From assembly GCA_028023455.1 (NCBI GenBank), contig JAQFVV010012670.1, positions 310,001 through 374,000 of the forward strand: DNA of 64,000 nt, written 5' to 3'. Below, one piece after another: positions 22,540-34,800 of the stretch. The stretch comes from Epiperipatus broadwayi (taxonomy: Eukaryota > Onychophora > Udeonychophora > Euonychophora > Peripatidae). Numbering within the stretch: position 1 is the stretch's first letter; every line of letters begins with the position of its first letter. The position numbers were made by a program, and so were the translations under genes. A model generated the notes under the pieces. The model was not told the origin of the DNA. It saw only the letters and a program-made list of their open reading frames with translations, and ran no database searches.

Positions 22540-23040
22540 TTTCACCATATATTTAAGTTAGGATTAGCTGAATTAAAAATGTGGCTGATGGATATTGAAA
22601 TAGCAAGTGATGCTCAGCCTATAGTAAGCAAATCGCATAAGGTTCCATTTGCTTTAAAACCCAAAGTTGAACGGACTATTAAAAAATATGGTCAATAAAG
22701 GTGTTATCCCCACTGGAAGATTCATCATGGGCTACACCAGTCTGCAGCTATGAAACCAGACAGAAGCATTCAATTGTGCATAGATTATCGTATTAACTTA
22801 AATAAATTTCATAAATAAAGGAGCGTATCCAATCCCAAGAGCATGCAAAGTTTTAGCATCACTTCAGAAGGCAGCATTCTTCGCAAAAATCAATTTTAAT
22901 TTAGCTTTTCATCAAATACCTGTCACAAATAGAATTGCTGAATTGCTAACAATCAGTAGTCATCTGGGACTTTATGAGTACAACAAGTTGCCTTACAGGA
23001 TTACAGTTGCTCCAAACGTGATTCAAGAAAAAATGTATAG
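22540..23040 (+). pseudogene. Reverse transcriptase remnant of gypsy pol (N-terminal half)
   Basis: Readable in pieces: ASDAQPI and VPFALKPKVE (22590-22672), the block ISPLEDSSWATPV around 22705-22730, LCIDYRINLNKF (about 22775-22808), YPIPRA, the first active-site aspartate region degraded to AKINFNLAFHQIPV (family K-x-D-L, here with N for D, 22880-22922), and YEYNKLPYRI. The sequence breaks off before the catalytic YxDD box. At least three frames are used. Confidence 0.8.
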
Positions 23041-23084
23041 AAATAAATTACATTGATATTTGGAAGCAAAAAATTGTAAATAGC

Positions 23085-23330
23085 CCCAAGGCTGAAAAGC
23101 AGACTTCTAATGAAGATGAGAAGCATGCTGTCATCTCAAAAATACAAAATAAAGGAATGCCCATAGTTAATCAAGCTAATCAACCAGATCTAGTGAAAAC
23201 AAGTACACAATCAGATGATTAGATTATGCAACCAGATCTAGTGGATATAATAATAGATAATCAAGAGGAGGAAAGAGATTTACCTCCCACACGACCCACC
23301 AGAATTTGATGACAAGCAACAAGATTGCAA
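23085..23330 (+). pseudogene. C-terminal pol tail of gypsy element
   Basis: After the RT break the sequence jumps to a charged stretch (SPKAEKQTSNEDEKH) ending LPPTRPTRI, near the end of the interior. The family's pol commonly ends with a proline/arginine-rich RPTRIRK-like tail after integrase. The jump implies an internal deletion of the rest of RT, RNase H and the integrase core. Stops are present. Confidence 0.55.
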
Positions 23331-23379
23331 GATTATTTTTTGTAACGGGGAATAGCTGTTTTCTAGGGTGGGGAAAGAA

Positions 23380-23883
23380 TGGACTATTCTGTGCATATTT
23401 AATGTACTCTAGAAAATTAGCATAAAGCTGGAAATTTGGATTTTATATTGAGCAAGTCAATATGTAAATGAGCTATGTATTCTGAACTGCAGTAAGTACT
23501 AGTGGTGCACAGCAGTTTAATACAACTGGGTGAGCAGCAATTTTGTAAGAAGAAAAAGTTCAATGTGTGCACTAATCATTGTAAAAAAATAAAAGGTTTA
23601 AAGATTATTTCTAGACACATGATTAGAAGGTCTATATGTTAAAACAGAAATAAATGGAGACATACAAATAAGTGGACTTGTTTAAACTAGTGCATGTGTG
23701 AACAGTTTATCATGCAGGCAACTAATAATTTTGCTTAAAGAAGCTCAAGTAATTTCGCTCATTTCAATTTATCATTATTTTCATTAACAGCAAGTGAATA
23801 AACTTATTTTTATTACTTTTAATTACTGGTGTTGTTTATTAATAATTGCAGATGCATATACAGCTGGTAAACATTAATTTTAC
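23380..23883 (+). repeat. 3' LTR of gypsy element
   Basis: It begins TGGACTATTCTGTGCATATT right after the polypurine tract and runs parallel to the 5' LTR to ACATTAATTTTAC. The LTR may extend 12 bp further to 23895 if TAGTCAT at 23896-23902 is the TSD. Confidence 0.8.
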
Positions 23884-23902
23884 CCCTGTATATAGTAGTC
23901 AT

Positions 23903-24309
23903 TAAATTATTTATGTTGTCAATTGCTCGTGAGATTCAAGAATGGTCATCCGTTAAAATGATGGATGACATTATTTTCATTTCAATTTACCAGATTGAGA
24001 CTTTACTGCCAATGTACTCAATTAAGAATTGAACCAGGAACTTTTGCCCTCCAAAAATCAAATTTTAAGGGCTAAACCCATTTCTTGGGTCAGATTAATC
24101 ATTCTAATACGATTATTAAAAACTCACAGCTGAATAGGATTTAAATACAAATATGTCACATTGCTAATCCAAAAAGATATGATCAACGGACAATGAAAGC
24201 ATTATTTTATGATTGATGTCCATATCTCAATAAAGTTTATTACACCACATATCACTGATCATTATTAGGGGTGATTTATCAGTATCCCAGAACTTACTTT
24301 GTTATAATT
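23903..24309. other. Non-coding DNA
   Basis: Slightly less AT-rich than average. No recognised element. Confidence 0.4.
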
Positions 24310-24690
24310 CTAATATGAAGTAATGATATTTTTACATGTACATTTATTCATAATTACATCATCATCATCAACCATTATCAATCCATTGCAGATGAAGGTC
24401 TCTCCAAGTTCAATCCATCTTTTCCTATCTTTAGCTTCTCTTCTCCACATCACTCCTGCACACTTTCTTATTTCATCCATCCATCTCACATGTGGTCTCT
24501 TTCTGGGTCTTTTACAATTTCTTGGAATCCAGTTTAAAAGCAATATGTCCAGCCCAACTCCACTTCATCAGTCTTTTAATTTTTTTCAATGAGGCCAGTA
24601 ACACCTGTTTTTTCTCTTACCCCTACATTGCGTTTTCGATTTCTTCTTGTTACTCCCAACATGCATTTCTCCATATGTTTAAATAAAGAT
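24310..24690 (-). pseudogene. RTE-type LINE, C-terminal fragment
   Basis: On the minus strand the tail of an RTE-like reverse transcriptase ORF is well preserved. It starts near 24687 (MLGVTRRNRKR), then REKTGVTGLIEK, KWSWAGHI (about 24545-24568), a small gap where RRDDxRW is expected, and an open stretch 24310-24543 with WIPRNCKRPRKRPHVRWMDE, IRKCAGVMWRRE and RWIELGETFICNG. RTE elements encode endonuclease and RT and insert by target-primed reverse transcription. The upstream RT is absent (5' truncation). Same family as 4283-4545 and 55545-55760. Confidence 0.85.
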
Positions 24691-26572
24691 TATTGATTAT
24701 TATATAAAACAAACTTAGATTACTCCATCTTCAAATTACAAATTGTGAAATAATAATTGAATGTTCCTGAATCGATTTAAACATTATACAAATGATTATC
24801 ATTATTTAACCAACACATATATTTTCTTGTAACATCTATATATTATAAATTCACTTCTCCAATTTCTTTACAATGAAAATTAGTACTTTAACAATCTGAA
24901 TTTAGTTCATACCTACATTTCATGAAACTGTTTAAAATATATAATTATCACTAAAATTTATAGTGGGGAGTATAAATTGTTAACAAGCCTAATTCTAGCA
25001 GATTTCAAAATTTAATTTAAACATTTAACTGTTTAATATTACAGTAATTTTTTCATATTTAGAATGTTTCTTCAAAGCAGTCAATCTGTAGTCATACCAA
25101 TTAGTAAACCAGTATTATTTAATAAATGAACATCTAGTTATAATAAATTGAAGGATTAAAAAAAAATCCTCAAAATAAAGCCAGTTTGTTAAATGAGCTG
25201 ACTAATATGTTTTGCTTTTACCAACTGTTAGAGGAAAGGTCATATTTTTATGGGTGTTGGTTTATCTTTAACTTATCCAAATTACAAGTAATTATATTAT
25301 TATTCTAATTCTTAGAAAACTTCATATAGATATATGGACATATGAATATATAACCATCCAATTATTGATGATAAATGACTATTCTTTGTAAAAGTTAAAA
25401 CAAAATAAAAATCCATAAATTCTCATTATTTTTGTGGTCTTCTAACATGGTAATACAATGTTGTTGCTTTTTTGCTAATTTAAAGACTAATTAACCTTTC
25501 ACTTATGCATAAATTTAAAAAAAGCTGGTCTTTAAAATCCATTTTAAAATAAATCCACAAAATAATTACTGCTGAACACTGCACATTAAACCTGCCTAGA
25601 TAAATATTGCTAAATAATTTTAAAAATTGCAAACATCTTAACTTTTCTATATCTTTATTTTTATGAAACATTTTGACTATTTTAAATAACTATCTTCAGT
25701 TATCAATTAGGATTACATTTTTTTTTTTTAATTTATTTTTACATATCAAACCTATAATTTAAAAATATATGACTGAAAAACTAAAATTTGACAGAGATGT
25801 AAAGTTTTTTTATCAGAAAAATCCTGTGTCAAAGCAGGAAGATACTATAATCAAGTAATAATACCAAATTGTTGTTCATATTAGTAACTAAGTATATACC
25901 TACAAAATTATAATATACAACAGATGATTCTGGCGGACTTTAAATGTATACAGTGAATTATGTGATATTTTGATAGAATATATAAAAAATACTGATATTA
26001 AACATAGTTTCAGCCTGCAAACAGATCTATATAATATTCATGCGATTTGGATTGTATTATGCTGGGAACCAATTAGTCAGTTACTTACAATATATGGCTC
26101 TGGGATACACAAAAACAATAGTTGTGAATTATTGCTTCTAAAAACATTGAATGAATACACGTTTTGTTAATATTTGTATAAATCATTTTAGATTACAGTT
26201 AGCATATAAAATTATTATCTAATGATATAAATTAAATAAATTTCTAAAAAAAAAAAAAATTGGTAATGTGGGGGTTTATATAAATAAATATAAAAATTTC
26301 TTGATCTTTGTTCCTATTCAAATATTCTATATTTAAAATCTAAATTAACATTTTATTTTACCTTCATTTATTCCCTCAGGTAAAATATGGAATTGTACTG
26401 AAAAACTTAAGACACTTTTTTAAAAGAAAAAAAATATGATCAGAATAATAATTAAATTTAATCATATTATAATTTAATCATAATGGACAAGCAGTTGTGT
26501 AATTTTTTTTTTTTTCATTGATATAAATACATATAGTGTGAATCTGGGAGGAAATTTTATAGTTTATTATAT
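24691..26572. other. AT-rich non-coding DNA
   Basis: No recognised gene or element. Confidence 0.5.
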
Positions 26573-26897
26573 CAGGCATGACCAACCTGTGACCAGCATA
26601 TAACTTAAGAATGCAGCCTAACAAAATCATAAACTTACTTAAAACATTCAGATTTTTTTCGTGTGTGATTAAAATAAGTGTACATAAGCTCTCAAATGAC
26701 TTTCTGAACAGGTAGCTACATAATTAGGATTATTATATAAGGAATTTTTTGCTTGTTGATGATAGAAGATATCACAAAAATTATGCATGAATCTTCTTTT
26801 TTTATGCTTATCAAGTCCAGTAATGTTTATGTATTTAATGGGTGGCCCAAGAGAACTGACTTTTTTTTCAATGTGACCCAAAGATTGGATACCCCTG
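26573..26897. mobile_element. hAT-type non-autonomous element (325 bp)
   Basis: The left end CAGGCATGACCAACCTGTGA and the inverted right end (CAGGGGTATCCAATCTTTGG) match the CAGGGGTNNCCAACCT pattern of hAT/Charlie-like TIRs. The 8-bp flanks (TATTATAT and ATTTATGT) agree at 5 of 8 positions, a possible decayed TSD. A 70-codon minus frame inside (26669-26881) contains no recognised domain. Confidence 0.7.
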
Positions 26898-27400
26898 ATT
26901 TATGTCGAGACTATTACATTTCTAGATAAAGGATTAATTGTAAGGAAGTCTGTAGAAATCTATATAAATATATACATGCATGCAAGCATACTTACACAAA
27001 AAAAATATTTGAAAACCAAATACTATCTACTTCTTATGGCATAAATTCTATGAAATATTCTAAAGAATCTGAGTAATAAATTGCTGTAATAAATAATACA
27101 ATTGGTGAAACATAAAAACTGCCAGTCATAAACAAGGGCTTTTGCTAAAGATAAATGACTTCTGAAGAAACAATAAAAACATAATGCTAAGTACTTTGAT
27201 ATCAACAATGCTGATTTAGCAAAATATTTATAAGAAAATTCAAATTGTAAAATTTATTCAACATATTTTACACCATTTCTTTTATTGCTCAATATCATTC
27301 TAAAAACCACCAAAAATATGCAAATTAATTATGCCACTATATTATAAAGTAGGTCAATATGTTTCAAAAAAAGTTAAATTCTCTAAAATATGTACATATG
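26898..27400. other. AT-rich non-coding DNA
   Basis: Nothing recognised. Confidence 0.5.
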
Positions 27401-27408
27401 TTATATAC

Positions 27409-27977
27409 CAGGGGTGGCCAAACTTTTAGACAATGGGGTGACTTTTTTGGTGAAAGTGTACCTGGGGCCGACTATGTTTTTCTCAGGGCTTCAAACCGGA
27501 AACCAGACCAAAAAATGTTATTTTTGCAGGAACGAAAACCAGAATGGAAAAAAAATAAAGATTCGAAGTCCTGTTTTTTTTTTAACCTCCTTGGGGATTA
27601 TTTGCTAGCTAGATGGAGTGTTTTAAGAAATTCACAACTTCTTTGTTTTAAAACCAGTTCATTAAAATCATTGTTTCTGCAGGAAAAGTTATTTTCATTT
27701 CTCTTCGGGGGAAAACAGCAATTAAATATTTCAAAGAATTTTAGCTCTAGCTTTACAAAAAAAAATTCAATTCTTTTTAACTTCTTCCAACCTGGGTTTA
27801 GTTTTGAGATTGACAATAACAACAGGTGTTATTTTAAATTTAACTATTTTTAAACGAGAATAATTTTGAATTTTTTACTTTTTTTTATTTTTTTTTATAT
27901 TCAAATCAGCTCTGAATTTATCACTATAATTTGTCAATGTTTACGTCAGCTTCACGGTCAACATCTTGGCCACCCTG
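27409..27977. mobile_element. hAT-type non-autonomous element with perfect 8-bp TSD
   Basis: The left end CAGGGGTGGCCAAACTTTTA is matched by the inverted right end CAGGGTGGCCAAGATGTTGA, classical hAT TIRs. TTATATAC flanks both sides exactly (27401-27408 and 27978-27985). The 569-bp interior is less decayed than its neighbours and has a long open stretch (27359-27853) crossing the left border; since that frame starts outside the element and shows no transposase motif, it is not called a gene. The intact TSD suggests a relatively recent insertion. Confidence 0.9.
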
Positions 27978-27985
27978 TTATATAC

Positions 27986-29516
27986 TTTATGTTCTTCCAC
28001 AATTCATAAAAGAATGTACTAAAAAAAAGGTGAAGAAAGATAACTGACCTAATATTGTCACATACCCGGTAATACTACTTCAATAGCAGAACTGATAGAT
28101 GTATTCATTCTGTTAACTTCAACAGAAAAGTTTAAATCCTGACTTACTCTTTCAATTTCATTTATGTGAAAGAATTCATAAATTGACTCAATTTAATTAA
28201 AAATAAAATTATCTTGGATCTTTGTTTAAAAACAATACCAAATAGTTAAGTCGAAGATGATAATAGTTTATTTCCAAATAAATCATTACTTAAGAAACTT
28301 ACAACAAAGTTGTGAAATTAATTATATGATATAATCAATTAATGATAATTCTACTGGAAAAATCTTAAAGATCATAACTATTTACCAATAGGTATAGTTA
28401 AAGCTACAATTATTTAAAGTAACAATTCAATATAATCACTCTTAATAATAATAAAAAAAAAAAACAACAATGAAGATTCTAGAAATATATATTCTGGTAC
28501 AACATGCAAACTTTTCCAAAAAATTGGATTATAATTTTTAATCAAAGATTTTTTTTTTTTCCAAAAAATATTTCTTTAAATTTTTTTTTATTAAAATTCA
28601 GATTTAGTAATCTCATGTAAAGTATCTGTGGAAATAATTCTATTAAATAAAGTGAAAGAATTATTGCAGGCTAGTATACTTTAGATTACTAAGTTTATCA
28701 AATAACTGCTCTTGTCTTTTAAATAAATCTTGTGTTAAAGATTTGCAGAGGTGCCTACTGTCGTTTTTTCAGGCACATAGTCTTAAGGTTATAGCCTTAA
28801 TATATATTACTTTACGTAAGGAGTATGGAGTATGCGCTTTACAAATTTAATTATTACAAATAAATTATTAAGTAAAAATAATATTTTTGATTTTAAAAAA
28901 AGATAAGTAACTAGATTTTAATTTAATCTATTTCATATTTTCCTAGTGAAGATAATTATACTAAACTATTTGGAAATTTTAATATATGTTGTAATAAATT
29001 TTCTTTTTTGTTTCTTTTTTTAAAATCAGTTGTGCTTTTTTCTTTTTTAAGACAAATAATAAAAGCAGCAAATTCTCTCTATTAAACAAAAAAATAATGG
29101 TCTTGTGCCTATTTATTACATATCAATATTCAATATAAACAACATGCATACATTAATAATGAATTAGTTAAACAAAAATTTTAATATTAACAAACAGGCA
29201 TAAAATTTTTCTTTCAGGAATCAATGCAAAGCCAACTCATCTAGCCATCCAGTATTAGACGTTAATTGTTAGCTAGAGGATAAATTCTACATTAATATGA
29301 TATAGACTTTCATTATGGCGGAGGTGGGATATTATACTTTCAAGAACAAATTAATGATTTATCTTTTTTTTCATATATAAATATATGATATAATGATGTT
29401 TGCCTTTTTCATTCAAAGACAAAAAGAAAAGATTTAGGTTCAAGTATTTTTTTGTTTCTGAATTTGCATTATAATATATTTTAATATATTAACAATAAAA
29501 ATCAACTTTGACTATG
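27986..29516. other. AT-rich non-coding DNA
   Basis: Nothing recognised apart from the beginning of a possible SINE-like body near 29195 (listed separately). Confidence 0.45.
29195..29285 (+). repeat. Possible SINE family 2 body (partial)
   Basis: TTTTTCTTTC, GCCAACTCATCTAGCCATCC and TTGTTAGCTAG recall 40055-40130 and 60185-60300 in the same order. No tRNA-like head or poly-A tail is visible at this copy. Confidence 0.35.
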
Positions 29517-29661
29517 AAAAATTTCATAATATTGTCAAGCGTTGTTAGTTGAGAGGTCAGCACAGCCATCTTGCAAGCAAGTAGTTGGTTGCAGACGGTT
29601 GTTGCGGGTTCGCCTCCCAGCTGATGCTATGACATATGGGGGGAAAAAATTTCATAATATT
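29517..29661 (+). mobile_element. tRNA-derived SINE (family 1), with 17-bp TSD
   Basis: The body (29534-29644) starts GTCAAGCGTTGTTAGTTGAG and contains AGGTCAGCACAGCCATC, a small internal duplication (GTAGTTGGTTGCAGACGGTTG) and the B-box-like GGGTTCGCCTCCC. It ends GACATATGGGGGGAAAA. AAAAATTTCATAATATT flanks both sides (29517-29533 and 29645-29661). Confidence 0.88.
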
Positions 29662-30675
29662 ATCAATACATTTGAGTCACTTTAGTAAATAATTTATGTC
29701 TTCAAAAAAATTAAAGCATTACCCAGATTTCAGAAAAAGTATATTAATTGTATTATCATATAATATATTCAAACATGGTCAACAGTTTCACTACATGGGC
29801 ATATTGAAAAAGAAAAAAAAAATCTGCAGGCTTCATAGAATATTAAATAAATAAATTGTAAAAAGAAAATACAAATATTAAATATGTTATTAGATAAAAA
29901 TTTATTTTTGAATTTGTTTATTTATAGTACAATATAAATAATATTTGGGGAGGGGGGGCAATAACAATATGAATATTTTATATCTTCTATAATCAAAGTT
30001 TGCATAGTATATTTAGAAAAAATAATACATATATCACAAATTTATATATTAAAAAAAAATAAAAATGAATATTTAAGAAATAAAAATAGAAAAAATCTTA
30101 AAAGTAAAAACTTTTTTGTTTTTATCAATGTAAGACCAAAAAAACTGCCAGAATTTAAAAACAAAAATGGTTCTAAAGGATATGTGCCAGGTGTGAAGTT
30201 GAGGGAAATTTTTTTGTGTTATATTCATAATTAATTATTTTTATTATTATTACTTCAAGGATTTTTTTATGTAAATTCAAAATGTTCAAATTATTTTCTT
30301 GATATGGTTTTTATATATAATTTATTTTTATAAGTATATTGTTTTATTTTATTTAATTGTTTTCCTTATTGTATAAACTTAAATGGCTTTGAAACATAAA
30401 TATTTTATAAATAATGTTAATTTTTTTTATCTCTATAGATAATTTCATTATTTCTAAAATATTTTAGATTTTTCTAAAGATGTTTTCAATAATAAGTATG
30501 CTAAAAATAATTCCCCTCTCCCCTTCCACAAACACAATTCAAATTAAAATATATATATATTTAATTGTAGATTTTAAACTTCAAATTAATTTAATCATCT
30601 GGGAGTGGATTAATGTTAAGCACATAAAAAGACCTGTTCCATGAATAAGTTTTATATTAAAAATTAATTTAAATA
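29662..30675. other. AT-rich non-coding DNA
   Basis: Nothing recognised. An interrupted G-run lies near 29947. Confidence 0.5.
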
Positions 30676-31442
30676 TACACCTGGGTCTCATTTTATGCGG
30701 TAGATAGGTTCCTCAGAAAACGCGCACAAAAGAAATTGCACAAAATTCGCATTAAACAAATAAGGAAATAAAGTATGACTAATAAAAAATTTCAAATATA
30801 TGAAAAAAATTAATATAAGAGACTAACTTTTTTTATTAACTACAGTATTTAATTTTTCATTTTTTCATACATATTTTAATCCGCTATTTTACAATGTGGG
30901 TTCGTTTGTGAACTAGTAAGAAATCAGATTCGTGACGTGTTGTACAACTAGCGCCACTTCCAGTCTTGTGCTGTTTCTATATTAAAAGATTATTTTCAGT
31001 TTATAAAATCAATAAAATCTTCATTATTATTTATTTTAAAAATCTAAAAAAATATTTATTTATGTTAATATCTAACAAAATATGCTTTAAAAGTTTAAAA
31101 TTTTTGAATATTTATTGCGATATTTTTATACATATGTATAAATCTATTATTATTATTTACTCATTAGTATAAGTTGGTTATTTATATAGAAGCTAAGTTT
31201 CTAAATACAGCTTATGGCCATATTAACATAAGCTGCTAATATAACGTAAGCTGCTAATCTAATATAACGTTATATTTTTGAAAGAAAAAAAAAGTACTTC
31301 AAGTCAAAATAAGTTATTAATAATTTAAATTTCTTGATATCTAATAAATATAGTGAAATATGAAGGATATTAAAGAAGAAACATGAATCGCATAACTTCA
31401 AAATCGCATTAAAATAATCCGCATAAAACGAGACCCGGTGTA
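30676..31442. mobile_element. pogo/mariner-like DNA element in a TA target
   Basis: The element (30678-31440) begins CACCTGGGTCTCATTTTATG and ends with the inverted CACCGGGTCTCGTTTTATGC; TA flanks each side (30676-30677, 31441-31442). The GGTCTCGTTTTATGCGG-type TIR and TA target fit Tc1/mariner-pogo (Tigger-like) transposons. Subterminal inverted motifs (GCGATTTT, GCATTAAA) continue inward. The 763-bp interior has no transposase, only a 68-codon AT-rich frame, and a short direct duplication AAGCTGCTAAT at 31230-31258. Confidence 0.82.
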
Positions 31443-32320
31443 TTCAATTCCATTAGAAAAAAAGTAATGAAAAAAATTCCTAAAAATAAAATATGAGATT
31501 TTAAAATTATTTTAAGAGACAATATTTTTGGGGGAAAATAATCACTAAATGAACAGTATTTTATAATTAATCATTGACTAGGTGGTCAAAAGAGCATTTA
31601 CGATGATAAAGTAATGTTATTGAAATGATTATGATTGTCGGTTCTTCATTATATCTATTGTCCTGAATAATTTATTCAAGATATAGTATATTGGCCATGC
31701 TTCTACTATATACAGTCAAAATCAGAATTATTTATTAAAAAATATTTATATTGATTCCACCCACCCCATTTTAATAACTGTTATATATATATATTTTAGA
31801 GAAGAAAAAATATATATATTTAAAAACTTTAAAAATCACTTGCTTATTATTAAATAATTTGTTTTCTTAATTATAAAGCATTTTGAAATAAAACTTATGT
31901 CAAGTTTCACATTTATGTCTATATATGCTCTATCAACTATATATACTTAATATAAAATATCTATTTTTATTTTAAAAACATGGGGGGGGGGGATAAATAC
32001 ATTATTACAAAAATTGACAGAGTAAGGAAGAAAAAATATAATTTTATCAGAACAAAACATTTACTCACATTAAATACTGTTTATTTTAACTTTAGTTTAT
32101 AATTTAATGATAAACGATTCATATAAATATCAATTTTAATGTCTAGAATAACTTCAAAGATGTTAATACTTTTCTGAAAAACATGTTATCTAAATATGTT
32201 TGTGTCATTAGTTGAAATAATAGCACCTTTTATATTTGAACTTTCAATAATTCTCTCTTTATTTGTTTAGAATTCAAGGATAAGTGGTATAATAAAATGA
32301 TGAATGTTAATTATATTTTA

Positions 32321-32379
<59 letters not shown>

Positions 32380-34800
32380 CTTACCTGGTGTTTTGCTCAG
32401 CACAGCTGAATTTAACAATGCTAGAGCAAGAATGATAATGAAACAACAATATTTAAGTAGCATATTTCAGCAAAAATAAGAACACATCATAAAGCAGTCT
32501 CCAAAGATAGGAAAGATAAAAGTCCCTTCACAGAATGCATAAGAAGGCGAATATCCAAATAATACTAAATGTATATTTTTAATAAATTCACAGGAACTAC
32601 AAAAAAAAAATATAATAATAATAAAAATGATAAATTAAACCAGTCTAAAACATATATAAATTTAAATATGATATATATTTAAACATGCAGTTTAAAGTGT
32701 GTGTGTAATATAAACATATGTATATAAAAAGAAAATATATGTAGATAAATCCTGATTCTTTCCATAAGTGAAACCAAACTATACAAAATAGGTAAACAAG
32801 TAATCAAGAATTTTAGAATGTAAGCTAATGTTCAACCCAAGCATATAAATTCTTTATGTCCACAATAAACATGTTTCACAATTGTTAGCTATTTCTCAGA
32901 TAAAGTGCAAAAGCTTAAAATATTTGGATATAACCAATACTTACATTAGTATTAGACATAACCTAAAAAGGACTTAGAAAAAGTATGCTTTCATGACAGT
33001 TCTCTTCGCTCCCAAAGCCATCTATTAGAAGCTTAAGTAATCAATAGACATTCAAATGTAATACCATTATATCTATATTCCAAACTAATTTCTGGTTTAT
33101 AGCCTTTATCAGTGATATTATAACTCTATGATCTAATATCCCTTGTGTTTACAATAATTCCAGAATAGAAAAAAAAAAAGACTTCTAAAAACTTATATTA
33201 AAGGCAAGGAGAGAAGATAGTGATATTTTAATGGTGCTAAAATACAATGAATTAGATAATAATTTCTAAACACAATTGAATATGTAAAGTCCTAGGAAAT
33301 AGCATTAACTCTTTCCAACAATTTGTATATACAATGTCCCAAATAAATGAATAAAGAAAAAAATCAGAATTATAAGTGAGATTCCAAGAATTTCATGAAT
33401 GCTGGGAAATATATTAAACATAATTATACTAAATATACTTATTCATATATGTACATATCAACTGTATAAAAAGAAGCAAATATTTAAAATACACTTAATA
33501 TGAGTTCCCCCCCCTGCTCATTTTCAACTCTTTTTCTCACATAATTCTTAAAATTGCAGTTTATATTAGGATTTGAGTTTGATATAATCAAAAATGTATC
33601 AGTGTTTTATAAAGACTTGTTATAAAAAAATGCTAAAAATCTTAACTTTGACATTTTAAATTGTAATTTTTTAATTATAAAAAAAATTCTATAATCAAAT
33701 TCTTGAAAATTATGGGAATTAAAATTACATTTTAACTGGACAAGATTTAAAAATTTTGCTTAGGATTTATGTAAATATATCAGAAGTCCTTTATATTAAC
33801 GCATCTTGTGGTGAAAAGTTTCATTACTGAAGAAGCAATGGTGATGACACAGTTCTATCACTGGTTTGGTTCTAGAATACCATTGCCCTAATAAGATTGC
33901 TGGACCTGCCACCTTCAGGCAATGAATATAACTTTTTTTTACAAATTTTGCAATAAACTAGTAAATTATTGGTGGATATAACAACTACACATATCTTTTC
34001 AATCCAAATAAAGATTATTTCCATACATAAATATATTGTTTTTATTCAATAATAAAAAATGGTATTACTAAAAATGTTTCAGTATATAAGAATTTTATTA
34101 TTTACTGTCTTCAATCAAAAGTTCTTTAAGATAAAATCTGGTTTCCATGTTTTGCATACTAAAGCATAGTGCTTGCAAGATGAGCATATATGTGTATATG
34201 CTTAGTTAGGGGGTAAACTATCAAGTAGCATTTGATTAGAGTTATGAATAGACTTATCCATCACTGCTTCTTTGTAGAGAAATGCTGGAAAAAATCTTTG
34301 ACCAACAGTGGGCTATTTATTTTTATCTACATTAATGAAGAAAAAATCTTGGTTTTATTGGTTAGTGATATTCATTGAAGTGTTTATATGGTTTCATTTG
34401 TGTCAAAATTGTGAATAGAGTACATTTGATATTTGTAAATCAAAATGTAACAATTTAATTACATTTGTTTCTATATCACAAAGTAATAGCAATTAAAAAT
34501 ATAGTGACCCAATTAATTTCTACACCCAATGAAGAAATTCAGTAGTAGCTGACATTTTGCAGTTACTGAGGTTAGCTCCTAGTAGTAGTGTATATACGAT
34601 AATAATTCTCTTATTAAGAAATGTAATAATAATAAAAAAGCATTAAATACAAGATGTAAATATATTGCTTCAACCAACAAAACTTTACGATTATTAATTC
34701 GAAAATAAATTGCATATACTATCTTATTTAAAGATAAGTTAGTTCCAAGCAAAAAAAAATAAAATGCAATGAAAAAAATATTACATATTTATTTTTTAAT
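31443..34800. other. AT-rich non-coding DNA
   Basis: No gene recognised. It holds the G-run near 31982 and the AC microsatellite at 32328. At 33795-33935 a less AT-rich stretch gives no readable domain. Confidence 0.5.
32328..32374. repeat. (AC)n microsatellite
   Basis: A 47-bp uninterrupted AC dinucleotide run, the longest perfect dinucleotide repeat in the window. It creates the His/Thr stretch in an otherwise meaningless frame. Confidence 0.95.

Larger units (their letters stand above)
20761..23902 (+). mobile_element. Ty3/gypsy LTR retrotransposon, internally deleted
   Basis: Two direct LTRs (20768-about 21313 and 23380-about 23883) flank a 2-kb interior with gag, protease, partial reverse transcriptase and the end of integrase, in that order on the plus strand. 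A purine tract (AGGGTGGGGAAAGAA, 23365-23379) abuts the 3' LTR start TGGACT, as expected of a polypurine tract. TAGTCAT occurs just before the 5' LTR (20761-20767) and again at 23896-23902, a possible TSD. RNase H and most of integrase are missing. The LTRs differ at many positions, so the insertion is old, and the frames are heavily disrupted. Confidence 0.88.

Noticed and set aside
27359-27853. Longest open frame (164 codons)
   Set aside because: Starts outside and runs across the left border of a hAT-type MITE; no transposase motif; two other frames in the same place are also open.
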